From positions 1 to 44,747 of the forward strand of contig NZ_JNKO01000022.1 of NCBI RefSeq assembly GCF_000702885.1: a stretch of 44,747 bases of DNA, written 5' to 3'. A program made the translations under genes and the position numbers. The notes under the pieces were generated by a model. It ran no database searches. It was not told where the DNA came from and saw only the letters and a program-made list of their open reading frames with translations. Source of the stretch: Oribacterium sp. P6A1. Lineage in GTDB: Bacteria; Bacillota; Clostridia; Lachnospirales; Lachnospiraceae. This document shows, piece by piece, positions 26,984 to 35,478 of the stretch; position 1 is the stretch's first letter; each line of letters starts with the position of its first letter.

Positions 26984-27304
26984 CTAAAACAGCTTTTTGA
27001 AGCGTTCTATTAGTGCTTCCTGAGTTTCTCCTTTCTTTCAATTTCTGATAGGTCCTCGCCTTCATCATAATCCGGAAATGTTATAAAAAAAATAACCTAA
27101 GATTATCATTTACAATATTTCATTTTATAAAAAAATAACAAAGTTGTAAGGAATACCCTTTTTTAATAAGACTTCTAAAATTTAATGTGTTAAAATTATC
27201 CATGTTTTCAAACAAGAGTGTATGTATTGTTTTATTTGCCAAACTACCAATACATATGATCATCTCTTAAAACCATGCCGGTTTCACTATGATTCCGACA
27301 TGTG

Positions 27305-27340
27305 GCGTCAGTACAAAGAAAAAATCCACTGAACTGACGT
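27305..27340 (+). promoter_or_regulatory. Hairpin in the permease leader
   Basis: GCGTCAGT (27305-27312) pairs with ACTGACG(T) (27333-27340), 11 bases before the AGGAGG of the NCS2 permease. A second small stem AAACC-ATGCC-GGTTT lies at about 27270-27284. There is no purine-riboswitch core. It belongs to the recurring ATGTrGCGTCAG hairpin family seen elsewhere in the window. Confidence 0.45.
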
Positions 27341-27364
27341 TTCAAAACAAGGAGGCTATTTTTT

Positions 27365-28738
27365 ATGGAACAGTTTTTCAAACTCAAAGAACACGGTACT
27401 AATGTAAAGACCGAAGTCATTGCAGGTATCACGACCTTCCTGACCATGGCTTACATTCTTGCAGTAAACCCTAACATCCTGGGTTCTGTCATGGACAGAA
27501 GCGGTGTTTTTGTAGCTACTGCTGTTGCGTCAGCATTTGCTACATTCATCATGGCATTCTTCGCCAACTACCCAATCGCTCTTTCAGCAGGTCTCGGACT
27601 CAACGCATACTTTGCTTACACAGTTTGTCTCGGTGAGCTTGCAGATGTTGAGAATGCATTTACTATCGCACTTACTGCAGTTCTTGTTGAAGGTCTTATC
27701 TTTATTATCCTTTCTTTCTTTAAGGCAAGAGAGCAGATGATCAATGGTATCCCTCAGAACCTTAAGAATGGTATTTCCGCAGGTATCGGTCTTTTTGTTG
27801 CTTATATCGGTCTTCAGGGTGCCAGCATTGTAACTCTGACACCAAGTGACAGCGGTGTAACTATCGGACTTGGCAGCTTTGCAAAGCCAGAAGTAGCACT
27901 TGCTCTTATCGGTTTCCTCCTTATAATCGTTCTTACTCATTACAATATCAAGGGTTCGGTTCTCATCGGCATCCTTGCTACATGGCTCCTCGGAATCTGT
28001 GCAGAGATGACAGGCTGGTACAAGGTTGACATCGACGCAGGTGTATACAGCCTTATTCCTAACTTCTCACAGGGATTACAGCTCAGCGGTATCGCTAACA
28101 CAGCTTTCAAGTTTAATTTCGGCTGGGTTGCTTCACATATCGTTCAGTTCGTAGCTATCGTTTTCTCATTCCTTTATGTTGATCTTTTCGATACTGTCGG
28201 TACAGTAGTAGGTGTTGCCGATAAGGCAGGCCTTCTTGATGAGGATGGCAAGCTTCCTCGTGTAGGAAATGTTCTTATGGCAGATGCAGTTGGAACAGTT
28301 GCAGGTGCTTGTCTCGGAACATCAACAATCACTTCATTTGTAGAGTCATCCGCGGGTGTTGCTGCTGGTGGAAAGACAGGACTTACAGCATTTACAACAG
28401 GATGCATGTTCCTTATATCTATTCTTCTTTCCCCAATCTTCCTTGCAATTCCTGGTTTCGCTACAGCTCCGGCTCTTCTTTATGTTGGTATGCTTATGGT
28501 TTCTTCAGCAAAGAAGATCACTTTCGACGGTGATATCGCCGATACTGTAGGTGCTTACCTTGCAATGCTTATGATGCCTCTTTCATACTCAATCGCAACA
28601 GGTATCATGTTCGCAATTCTTGCATGGGTAATCGTAAAGGTATTTGAGAAGAAGGCAAAGGACGTTAGCCCTATCATGTGGGTAGTATTCGTTCTTTTCT
28701 GTCTGAGAATCGTAACACTGGTTACAAACTTCCAGTAA
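27365..28738 (+). CDS. NCS2 family purine permease (AzgA-like)
   Basis: This 457-residue permease has 12-14 membrane segments. The AzgA-type NCS2 signatures are EVIAGITTFLTMAYILAVNP at the N-terminus, SAGLGLNAYFAYTV, GISAGIGLFVAYIGLQ and a conserved DLFDTVGTVVG in the middle; TSTITSFVESSAGVAAGGKTGLTA forms the substrate region. The subfamily imports hypoxanthine/guanine or adenine by proton symport. GGAGG at 27350-27354 sets the start. It is followed by a terminator and, 370 bp on, by guaA; both concern purines but are separate units. Its codon usage is strongly biased, as in highly expressed genes. Confidence 0.92.
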   Translation: MEQFFKLKEHGTNVKTEVIAGITTFLTMAYILAVNPNILGSVMDRSGVFVATAVASAFATFIMAFFANYPIALSAGLGLNAYFAYTVCLGELADVENAFTIALTAVLVEGLIFIILSFFKAREQMINGIPQNLKNGISAGIGLFVAYIGLQGASIVTLTPSDSGVTIGLGSFAKPEVALALIGFLLIIVLTHYNIKGSVLIGILATWLLGICAEMTGWYKVDIDAGVYSLIPNFSQGLQLSGIANTAFKFNFGWVASHIVQFVAIVFSFLYVDLFDTVGTVVGVADKAGLLDEDGKLPRVGNVLMADAVGTVAGACLGTSTITSFVESSAGVAAGGKTGLTAFTTGCMFLISILLSPIFLAIPGFATAPALLYVGMLMVSSAKKITFDGDIADTVGAYLAMLMMPLSYSIATGIMFAILAWVIVKVFEKKAKDVSPIMWVVFVLFCLRIVTLVTNFQ

Positions 28739-28773
28739 TAGACGAAATACAGAATCATATATAATTTACCGAT

Positions 28774-28806
28774 AGGCTCCGGGATAATTCCCGGAGCCTG
28801 TTTTAT
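28774..28806 (+). terminator. Terminator after NCS2 permease gene
   Basis: AGGCTCCGGG (28774-28783) and CCCGGAGCCT (28790-28799) form a 10-bp stem, followed by GTTTTATT. Confidence 0.85.
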
Positions 28807-28815
28807 TCGCGATAA

Positions 28816-28975
28816 GGCCTTCACGCGTGCGTTGTGCTTGTACAATAGCACATGTGAAGGCCAACGTGGAATCGAGTAGGGCGTATTTTCCTTACTCGAT
28901 TGCTATAAGTGTAATAAGACTTCACCCGCAAATGCTTTACCATAAGCGTGAGAAAGGCTTCATGACATTCGTATC
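28816..28975. repeat. Second hairpin-rich intergenic element
   Basis: GGCCTTCAC (28816-28824) pairs with GTGAAGGCC (28854-28862) around a loop containing TTGTGCTTGTACAA, nearly identical to the loop TTGTGCTTGCACAA of the element at 16997. A further hairpin has arms AATCGAGTA and TACTCGATT (about 28870-28902). The segment ends with GGCTTCATGACATT, resembling the GACTTCATGACAC end of that element. The remaining bases to 29108 are AT-rich and should hold the guaA promoter, though I cannot place it with confidence. Confidence 0.45.
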
Positions 28976-29108
28976 ATTTTATATCAACGTGCTAACAGTT
29001 TTTTGATTAAAACATTGAAAATATTATGGTAAATGCATATTGATTTATTTGTGGATTTTTTATACATTGAATTACAGTATCTAAAGGCTTTTAAGGTTTG
29101 GAGGAATC

Positions 29109-30650
29109 ATGGCAAAAGAACTTGTTGTGGTACTTGACTTCGGTGGTCAGTACAACCAGTTGATTGCAAGACGCGTACGTGACCTTGGTGTATATGCCGA
29201 GGTGTATGCTTCATCTATCGGTCTTGACAAGATCAAGGAATTAAATCCAAAGGGTATCATCTTTACCGGCGGACCTCAGTCTGTATATAAAGAGGAGTCC
29301 CAGCACATTGACCCGGCTATTTTCGATATGGGTATACCTATTCTCGGTATCTGCTACGGTGCACAGCTTATAGCATACGAACTCGGCGGAGTTGTAAAGA
29401 CTGCACCTGTATCTGAATACGGACGCACTGATGTGATCATTGACAGACAGGATTCTGTTCTTGCCGGCACATCTGACAATACTATCATGTGGATGTCTCA
29501 CACAGATTACATAGCAGAGGTTCCAAAGGGATTTGAAATCATCGCACATACAGCCAACTGCCCTGTTGCAGGCATGGAAGATTCTGAGCGTAAGATATAT
29601 GCTGTCCAGTTCCATCCTGAAGTACAGCATTCTGTAGAGGGAAACAAGCTTTTCCATAACTTCCTTTATGATGTCTGTAAGTGCGAAGGCAGCTGGAAGA
29701 TGAAGACATTTGTACAGGACAAGATCGAAGAAATCCGTAAAACTGTAGGAGACGGCAAGGTTCTCCTCGCTCTCAGTGGCGGAGTTGATTCCTCTGTTGC
29801 AGCTTCCCTTATGTCAAAGGCAATCGGAAAGCAGCTTACATGTGTCTTCGTTGATCACGGCCTTCTTCGTAAGGATGAGGGTGATGAGGTTGAGGCTATC
29901 TTCGGTGAGAAGGGCCAGTATGACCTTAATTTCGTTCGTGTTAATGCAGGTCCCGAGTATTTTGAAAAGCTTCAGGGCGTAGAAGAGCCTGAGCAGAAAC
30001 GTAAAATAATCGGCGAGCAGTTCATAAGAGTATTTGAACGCGAGGCAAAGAAGATCGGGGCTGTTGATTTCCTCTGTCAGGGAACCATTTATCCGGACGT
30101 TGTTGAGTCAGGTCTAGGAAAGAGCGCTGTAATCAAGTCTCATCACAATGTCGGAGGTCTTCCCGAAAAGGTAGAGTTCAAAGACATTATTGAGCCTCTG
30201 AGACTTCTCTTTAAGGATGAAGTAAGACGTGTAGGTCTTCAGCTCGGACTTCCGGAGTATCTGGTTTATCGCCAGCCATTCCCGGGCCCGGGACTCGGAG
30301 TAAGAATCATCGGTGAAGTAACTCCTGAGAAGGTTCGTATCGTTCAGGAGGCCGATGCCATCTATCGCGAGGAAATCGCCATTGCCGGTCTTGACAGAAA
30401 GATCAGCCAGTACTTCGCAGCACTTACCAATGTTCGTTCAGTAGGTGTAATGGGAGATTTCAGAACCTACGACTATGCCGTAGTTCTTCGTGCAGTTGAA
30501 ACAGATGATTTCATGACCGCAGAAGTAACAAACATTCCGTTTGAAGTACTTGAGAAGTGCATGAACAGAATTGTAAATGAGGTCAAGGGAGTAAACAGAG
30601 TATTCTATGATCTTACGAGTAAGCCGCCTGGGACGATAGAATTAGAATAA
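29109..30650 (+). CDS. guaA: GMP synthase (glutamine-hydrolysing)
   Basis: This 513-residue two-domain enzyme makes GMP from XMP, ATP and glutamine. The N-terminal amidotransferase has the nucleophile Cys82 in GICYGAQL and the His-Glu pair in QFHPEV. The ATP pyrophosphatase domain has LSGGVDSSV. The dimerisation domain ends in [10 protein letters not shown], where most homologues have TIEWE. GGAGG precedes the ATG. The conserved 3' end of guaA is a known ICE attachment site, and an integrase module begins directly downstream, so the last codons may be element-derived. Confidence 0.98.
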   Translation: MAKELVVVLDFGGQYNQLIARRVRDLGVYAEVYASSIGLDKIKELNPKGIIFTGGPQSVYKEESQHIDPAIFDMGIPILGICYGAQLIAYELGGVVKTAPVSEYGRTDVIIDRQDSVLAGTSDNTIMWMSHTDYIAEVPKGFEIIAHTANCPVAGMEDSERKIYAVQFHPEVQHSVEGNKLFHNFLYDVCKCEGSWKMKTFVQDKIEEIRKTVGDGKVLLALSGGVDSSVAASLMSKAIGKQLTCVFVDHGLLRKDEGDEVEAIFGEKGQYDLNFVRVNAGPEYFEKLQGVEEPEQKRKIIGEQFIRVFEREAKKIGAVDFLCQGTIYPDVVESGLGKSAVIKSHHNVGGLPEKVEFKDIIEPLRLLFKDEVRRVGLQLGLPEYLVYRQPFPGPGLGVRIIGEVTPEKVRIVQEADAIYREEIAIAGLDRKISQYFAALTNVRSVGVMGDFRTYDYAVVLRAVETDDFMTAEVTNIPFEVLEKCMNRIVNEVKGVNRVFYDLTSKPPGTIELE

Positions 30651-30654
30651 TTTC

Positions 30655-30700
30655 AAAGTGGATGAAAACCTTGGTATTTCAAGGTTTTCATCCACTTTTT
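30655..30700 (+). terminator. guaA terminator at the ICE boundary
   Basis: A perfect 19-bp stem (30655-30673 with 30680-30698, loop GTATTT) ends in a T5 run. It lies between guaA and the element's repeats and may have arrived with the element. Confidence 0.88.
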
Positions 30701-30708
30701 GGTTTCAG

Positions 30709-30823
30709 TGACAACCAAATGACAACCAATTAAAAAATGGAATTATTCATCCGAATAATTCCACGCTTTTTATCATTTATATTCTTTGCCTATTCAGGCA
30801 GTTTTTCTCTCAAAATGACAACC
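30709..30823. repeat. TGACAACC repeats, candidate integrase arm sites
   Basis: TGACAACC occurs at 30709-30716, 30720-30727 (11-bp period) and 30816-30823. Phased short repeats at the element end next to the attachment site are typical of arm-type sites bound by the N-terminal domain of tyrosine integrases. Confidence 0.5.
30738..30763 (-). terminator. Terminator of the ICE repressor gene
   Basis: TGGAATTATTC and GAATAATTCCA form an 11-bp stem with loop ATCC. On the minus strand it is followed by a T6 tract, and on the plus strand by CGCTTTTT, so it may work in both directions. Confidence 0.65.
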
Positions 30824-30855
30824 GGATAATCCGGAGACAAATTAATACAAACAAG

Positions 30856-31479
30856 TTACAGAGAAGACTTTCTAGGCCGTTTTGATGGCTTGTTATCTGA
30901 TTTACCTTCTGGCATAGCAGCTTGGGTAAGCTCATTAAGTTCCTGAATCCTTTTTTCAATCTCAGGATCTTCTATATAGCCAAACTGTTTGTCGCTGGTG
31001 ATGTAATCGGGATATAAGCTTTTCCAAACGCTGTATTCTTCATCCAGTAGATTGCCATCATCACATACTTTGCGAATGTGGCTCCAAAGACGAAGGCTTT
31101 CTTTCATCTGAAGATAGTTCAGCTCTTCAGATGGAGTAGCATCCTTCTTTAATGGAAACTGTAAAAGATGAACTTCGCCATCAACCAGCTTTGGAATAAT
31201 TCCATAGCGGTCCTCCAGTTCGAAAAGAATCTGAACAGCGCTAAACACCTTTGCAGGGTTAGGATCAGCTAAAGCATGCTTATCTATACCTAAAGCATCA
31301 GCAATTGTATTAAGAGTAACTTCATCCGGATATCGATTACCAAGCTCGTAATTACGAATAGTAGATTCGTTTAGCTGACATTTTTCTCCGAGTTCTTTCT
31401 GAGTGAAGCCTTTAGCTGTTCTATATTTACGAATTTTATCGCCTAAAGGATGAATGTATTTAGATTCTGCTTTAGCCAT
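30856..31479 (-). CDS. XRE-family ICE repressor
   Basis: This 207-residue regulator has an N-terminal HTH (about 11-66: LGDKIRKYRTAKGFTQKELGEKCQLNESTIRNYELG). A middle domain contains FELEDRYGIIPKLVDGEVHLLQFP, and the tail is basic (KPSKRPRKSSL). It is transcribed divergently from xis-int, the usual position of an ICE immunity repressor. Four TGAACT-centred sites lie in the shared promoter region. AGAAGG precedes the ATG at 31479. How it is relieved (protease, SOS, quorum) cannot be seen. Confidence 0.87.
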   Translation of the reverse strand: MAKAESKYIHPLGDKIRKYRTAKGFTQKELGEKCQLNESTIRNYELGNRYPDEVTLNTIADALGIDKHALADPNPAKVFSAVQILFELEDRYGIIPKLVDGEVHLLQFPLKKDATPSEELNYLQMKESLRLWSHIRKVCDDGNLLDEEYSVWKSLYPDYITSDKQFGYIEDPEIEKRIQELNELTQAAMPEGKSDNKPSKRPRKSSL

Positions 31480-31508
31480 AGGAAAAAACCTTCTTTCTTA
31501 AATTGATG

Positions 31509-31620
31509 TGAACTAAGTATATCATTATCAGTTCACAAATGAAATGTTTTTGATACATAATATTGACAGTACACATCTGAACTGTTAGTACACTAGGTAT
31601 AAACAGTACATTATTGAACT
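31509..31620. promoter_or_regulatory. Divergent promoter region with four repressor-like operators
   Basis: TGAACT occurs at 31509-31514, 31578-31583 and 31615-31620, and inverted (AGTTCA) at 31530-31535. In three copies it extends to TGAACTG(a/t)TA. A TTGACA (31563-31568) lies between them. The sites straddle both presumed start regions, as expected for a repressor controlling itself and xis-int. Confidence 0.6.
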
Positions 31621-31657
31621 GATAAATACTATATAAAGAAATACGGGAGGAATAAAA

Positions 31658-31846
31658 ATGGTAAACAACCAAACAAGACTCATGAATGCACAGGATGTTA
31701 AACAGGCATTGGGAGTTTCTGAGAGTAAGGCCTACAAGATTATTCAGCAGCTTAATAAAGAAATGAAGGCAAAAGGTTATTACACCATTAGTGGTCGTGT
31801 AAGTGCAAAATATTTTTCTGAATGTTTCTATGGATTCAGTCAGTAA
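31658..31846 (+). CDS. Excisionase-like HTH protein
   Basis: This 62-residue protein (LMNAQDVKQALGVSESKAYKIIQQLNKEM, then KGYYTISGRVSAKYFSECFYG) has a winged-helix-like pattern matching small ICE excisionases and directional factors. It lies 21 bp before the integrase, with GGGAGG upstream. Such proteins bend DNA at the element ends so that Int excises rather than integrates. It is the first gene rightward of the operator region. Confidence 0.75.
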   Translation: MVNNQTRLMNAQDVKQALGVSESKAYKIIQQLNKEMKAKGYYTISGRVSAKYFSECFYGFSQ

Positions 31847-31867
31847 TAAATCAGGAGATTTGCAAAG

Positions 31868-32968
31868 ATGGCAGTTATAAAAAATGAAGCAACGAATACT
31901 TGGGAAGTCCGTGCTAGATATGTTGATTGGACAGGAGAGAAAAAGCAGAAAACCAAGCGCGGATTTCAACGAAAGTCAGATGCTATCGAGTGGGAACATA
32001 ACTTCCTTTTGAAGGCATCACAAGATATTGATATGACTTTTGAGCATTTCACCGAAACTTACCTTGAAGATATGAGGCCAAGGCTCCGTGAAAATACACT
32101 GAAAACAAAGGAAACAATAATCAATAAAAAGATTCTTCCATACTTCAAAAGTAAGAAACTATGTGAGATTACCGCACCGGACATCATTGCATGGCAGAAC
32201 ACTATGATGCAGATGAAGGATTCAATGGGGAACAGTTACTCAAAAACATACCTTAAAACTATTCACAATCAGCTTAGCGCGATACTGAATCACGCAGTCA
32301 ATCTATATGGTCTCAAAAACAATATGGCTCGTAAGGTAGGCAACATGGGAAAAGAAATCCCCAAGGAGATGAGTTTCTGGACACAGCAGGAATACGAGAT
32401 GTTTGCAGAAGCAATTGCAGATAAGGAAGAATCTTACATGGCTTTTGAGATACTCTATTGGTGCGGTATAAGACTTGGAGAACTTCTTGCTCTTACACCT
32501 GAAGATTTCAATCTATCTGATAGTACTCTGCGAATTAATAAGTCATATCAGAGGATAGGAGGAAAAGATGTCATTACTGATCCAAAAACGCCAAAGAGTA
32601 ATAGAACCATCTATATACCAGAATTCCTGAAGGTTGAGATTGAGTCTTATCTTAGCCATTTGTATCAGATAGCGCCGGATGAACGCATTTTTTTACTTAG
32701 TAAAAGTTTTTTACACCATGAAATGGACCGTGGCGTAAAAACATCCGGTGTAAAACGTATCCGTATACATGACCTACGACATAGCCATGTATCGTTGCTG
32801 ATCAATATGGGGTTTTCTGCCTTGGCAATTGGAGAAAGGGTCGGTCATGAATCTCCGGAAATAACATATCGATATGCACACCTATTTCCTACAGTTCAGA
32901 CTGATATGGCAGACCAGCTTAACAGAGAAAGGACAGGTTTCATGAATGTCAAAAAAAGTCAAAGATGA
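31868..32968 (+). CDS. int: Tyrosine integrase (Tn916-Int-like)
   Basis: This 366-residue site-specific recombinase has an N-terminal arm-binding region (WEVRARYVDWTGEKKQKTKRGF), a SAM-like core-binding domain (about 55-155) and a catalytic domain. The active-site residues are Arg202 (CGIRLGEL), His301/Arg304 (HDLRHSH), His327 (VGHES) and the nucleophile Tyr336 (TYRYAHLFP). It should integrate and excise the element at guaA. Its C-terminus overlaps the next gene by 23 bases. No truncation is seen. Confidence 0.94.
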   Translation: MAVIKNEATNTWEVRARYVDWTGEKKQKTKRGFQRKSDAIEWEHNFLLKASQDIDMTFEHFTETYLEDMRPRLRENTLKTKETIINKKILPYFKSKKLCEITAPDIIAWQNTMMQMKDSMGNSYSKTYLKTIHNQLSAILNHAVNLYGLKNNMARKVGNMGKEIPKEMSFWTQQEYEMFAEAIADKEESYMAFEILYWCGIRLGELLALTPEDFNLSDSTLRINKSYQRIGGKDVITDPKTPKSNRTIYIPEFLKVEIESYLSHLYQIAPDERIFLLSKSFLHHEMDRGVKTSGVKRIRIHDLRHSHVSLLINMGFSALAIGERVGHESPEITYRYAHLFPTVQTDMADQLNRERTGFMNVKKSQR

Positions 32969-33383
32969 TAAAAACAGGTGGAGAAACAAGATTGTTGCTT
33001 TTCGAATGTCACCCGAGGAAAATGAAGAGCTTGATAGGAGATACAGGTTACTCGGATACCGAACCAAACAGGACTACATAATTGAAGCTGTTCTGAAAGG
33101 TAAAGTGACTGCAATGGGGAACATGCAGATGATCTACCAATTCAGAAGAAGCTTGGAAGAGATACTGAGTGAACTTCAAAGACTAAAAACGTGTGAAGAA
33201 ATGAGTGAAGATCTCATGACACCTATTAGGACTATGTTGGAAATCATGGAGGCAATCAAGGAAAAGGATGAATCTAAGTCAGAAAAGGTTAGGATTCCCA
33301 AACTCCAATATGACCAGATGATGCATCTGAAAAGATTAAAAAAACTGTTATCCACGAAAACGGAGGATGAAACACATGGGTAA
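32946..33383 (+). CDS. MobC-like relaxosome accessory protein
   Basis: This 145-residue protein contains IVAFRMSPEENEELDRRYRLLGYRTKQDYIIEAVL, a ribbon-helix-helix-like start typical of plasmid mobilisation MobC proteins, then a helical tail with QFRRSLEEILSELQRL. Such proteins bind oriT and help the relaxase nick. It starts inside int (ATG 32946, AAAGGA about ten bases upstream) and ends eight bases inside parA. In this position it could alternatively be a DNA-binding partition or regulatory accessory. No relaxase is adjacent. Confidence 0.68.
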   Translation: MSKKVKDDKNRWRNKIVAFRMSPEENEELDRRYRLLGYRTKQDYIIEAVLKGKVTAMGNMQMIYQFRRSLEEILSELQRLKTCEEMSEDLMTPIRTMLEIMEAIKEKDESKSEKVRIPKLQYDQMMHLKRLKKLLSTKTEDETHG

Positions 33384-34161
33384 GATAATCGCAATCGCAA
33401 ATCAAAAAGGCGGGGTTGGAAAAACAACATCTGCAGTCAATCTGAGCGCAGGTCTATCGGATAAAGGAAAAAGAGTTCTTTTGGTAGATCTGGATCCCCA
33501 GGCGTCTCTTACATTGTGTATGGGCTACAGAGAACCGGATACTCTTCAGGCAACTGTTACCGATGTGATAGATAAGATCGTAAATGACAAAGGTATTGAA
33601 CCGGATTATGGACTTCTTCATATTACAGATAACCTGGATCTTCTACCCGCAAGTATTGATTTATCAGCTGCTGAAGTATCACTCGTTAGTGCAATGAGCA
33701 GAGAACTTGTATTGAGAACTTATATGGATCATGTACGAGCAAATTATGACTACATACTGATAGACTGTATGCCATCACTTGGTATTTTGACCGTAAATGC
33801 CCTTGCATGTGCAGACAGCGTACTTATTCCGGTTCAGGCAGCATATCTGCCTGTAAAGGGATTACAGCAGCTAATAAAGACAATCTATACGGTTAAGAGA
33901 CGACTTAATAATCATTTGGAGATTGAAGGAATTCTTTTTACTATGGTGGACCGAAGAACCACATATGCAAAGGAAATCGTTCAAGAAGTAAATCAAGTAT
34001 ATGGTAAAGCAATTCCAGTATTTCAAATAGAAGTACCCATGTCTGTCAGGGCATCAGAAACGAGTCAGGTCGGGAAAAACATTTTTGAATATGATCCAAA
34101 AGGTAAGGCTGCATCAGCTTATCGTGAATTATCCATGGAGGTGTTAAACAATGGCTGTTAA
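33376..34161 (+). CDS. parA: ParA-family partition ATPase
   Basis: This 261-residue Walker-type ATPase opens with IIAIANQKGGVGKTTSAVNLS (deviant Walker A). DLDPQASLT, LIDCMPSLGILTVNAL and PVQAAYLPVKGL are the other conserved segments. It is the type Ib or chromosomal-like Soj form with no N-terminal HTH. ATG 33376 is chosen because GGAGG (33362-33366) lies nine bases upstream; the in-frame ATG at 33367 is too close to it. It overlaps parB by 11 bases. It probably stabilises the excised circular element. Confidence 0.95.
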   Translation: MGKIIAIANQKGGVGKTTSAVNLSAGLSDKGKRVLLVDLDPQASLTLCMGYREPDTLQATVTDVIDKIVNDKGIEPDYGLLHITDNLDLLPASIDLSAAEVSLVSAMSRELVLRTYMDHVRANYDYILIDCMPSLGILTVNALACADSVLIPVQAAYLPVKGLQQLIKTIYTVKRRLNNHLEIEGILFTMVDRRTTYAKEIVQEVNQVYGKAIPVFQIEVPMSVRASETSQVGKNIFEYDPKGKAASAYRELSMEVLNNGC

Positions 34162-35050
34162 ACGTGAAAAAGTACATTTTGAAACGGTCGAGGAACTTTT
34201 AGGTGCTCCTGTAGATAAAGATGCCACCTCTGAGATACGAATCGATCAAATTTATCCTTTTGAAAATCATCCTTTCAAGGTCCTGGATAACGAAAGTATG
34301 GAAGAACTTGTTGAAAGTATACGCAACAACGGTGTTCTGGTTCCTGTATTAGTACGCCCAGATGATGAAGGTACATATGAAATGATATCAGGACACAGAA
34401 GAATGCATGCAGCTAAACTGGCAGGACTGGTGACGATACCGGCTATCATCAAACCAATGACAAATGATGAAGCTACCATTGCTATGGTGGATGCAAATAT
34501 GCAGAGGGAAGAGATACTTCCATCAGAACGGGCGTTTTCACTCAAGATGAAAATGGATGCTCTGAGAAGACAGGGGGCCAGAACAGATTTAACTTCGGAC
34601 CATGATGGTCCGAAGTTATCTGCCGAGAAAGCCGGTAAGGACATGGGTATCTCCGGGACTCAGGTCAAAAGATATATACGGTTGACGGAGATAATTCCTG
34701 AGCTTTTAGATTACGTTGATTGTAAGAAAATAGCCTTTACAATTGCAGTTGAGATTTCCTATCTGGATAAAAAAATACAACAATGGGTCAGTGAATATAT
34801 AAAAGATAATGGATTCCTTAAAAAAGAGCAGATTGAGGCAGTACGCAGTATAGCAAATCCATCAGACCTTACTCAATTCTCTTTAATACAGCTCATGAAC
34901 GATGCCTTGCCAAAACCTAAAGAAAACGGAAAGATAACATTTTCAGAGTCAAAGCTCCGTTCATTTTTCCCAAAAGGCTACAGTAAAAAACAGCGTGAAG
35001 AGATTATACTTCAACTCCTTAAAGAATGGAGCGAGACTCATAATTCTTAA
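34151..35050 (+). CDS. parB: ParB-family partition protein
   Basis: This 299-residue partner of ParA has the N-terminal nuclease-like domain (PFENHPFKVLDNESMEELVESI; GTYEMISGHRRMHAAKLAG, matching the CTP-binding GERR/GHRR motif), then NMQREEILPSERAF and an HTH (GKDMGISGTQVKRYIRL). Residues about 145-155 are encoded by a perfect 27-bp DNA palindrome. No consensus chromosomal parS is seen nearby. It is coupled to parA. Confidence 0.95.
   Translation: MAVKREKVHFETVEELLGAPVDKDATSEIRIDQIYPFENHPFKVLDNESMEELVESIRNNGVLVPVLVRPDDEGTYEMISGHRRMHAAKLAGLVTIPAIIKPMTNDEATIAMVDANMQREEILPSERAFSLKMKMDALRRQGARTDLTSDHDGPKLSAEKAGKDMGISGTQVKRYIRLTEIIPELLDYVDCKKIAFTIAVEISYLDKKIQQWVSEYIKDNGFLKKEQIEAVRSIANPSDLTQFSLIQLMNDALPKPKENGKITFSESKLRSFFPKGYSKKQREEIILQLLKEWSETHNS
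34591..34617. repeat. 27-bp perfect palindrome inside parB
   Basis: Thirteen-base arms (AACTTCGGACCAT and ATGGTCCGAAGTT) surround a single G. The palindrome is in frame within parB and encodes TSDHDGPK. A length this perfect in coding DNA is unusual; it could be a centromere-like site or an RNA hairpin. Confidence 0.7.
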
Positions 35051-35071
35051 AACCACGACAAGGAGATTAAT

Positions 35072-35431
35072 ATGGGATTAAGCTTTATATGTAGAGATGA
35101 AGCAGATAACTATAGTTTTATCCGCATTCCAAAGATACTTATGACAAGCTCGGTATTTGCAAAACTATCCATTCCATCAAAGATACTGTATGGAATGATG
35201 ATTGATAAGATGGGTGCCTCAATAAAGAATAAATGGCTGGATGAAGACGGACGAGTATATATAGTCTATCCGATATCCGAGATTCAAACGGATATGAACC
35301 TATCAAAGAGAAAGACCCTGGATTGTCTTTCTGAACTTGAAAACATCGGTCTAATTGAAAAACGGAAACGCGGATGTGGTCTGCCGAGTATCATATATGT
35401 CAAAAATTTCGCAACAGGGAATAGTCTATAG
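35072..35431 (+). CDS. Short RepA N-terminal-like protein (first of tandem pair)
   Basis: This 119-residue protein resembles the N-terminal DNA-binding domain of RepA-N initiators: FIRIPKILMTSSVFAKLSIPSKILYGMMIDKM, then NKWLDEDGRVYIVYPISEIQTDMNLSKRKTLDCLSELENIGLIEKRKRGCGLPSIIYVKNF, a winged-helix arrangement. It is clearly related to the N-terminal 115 residues of the next gene but stops where that one continues, so it lacks the C-terminal part. It could be a regulator or competitor of the full-length RepA. The start follows AAGGAG. Confidence 0.78.
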   Translation: MGLSFICRDEADNYSFIRIPKILMTSSVFAKLSIPSKILYGMMIDKMGASIKNKWLDEDGRVYIVYPISEIQTDMNLSKRKTLDCLSELENIGLIEKRKRGCGLPSIIYVKNFATGNSL

Positions 35432-35478
35432 AGCTTTGAAGTATCGAAAACCGCACTTCAGGAAAGGAGAAGCAGATT

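Noticed and set aside
27183-27364. Classical purine riboswitch before the NCS2 permease
   Set aside because: The paired kissing-loop arms and conserved junction bases of the purine aptamer could not be found.
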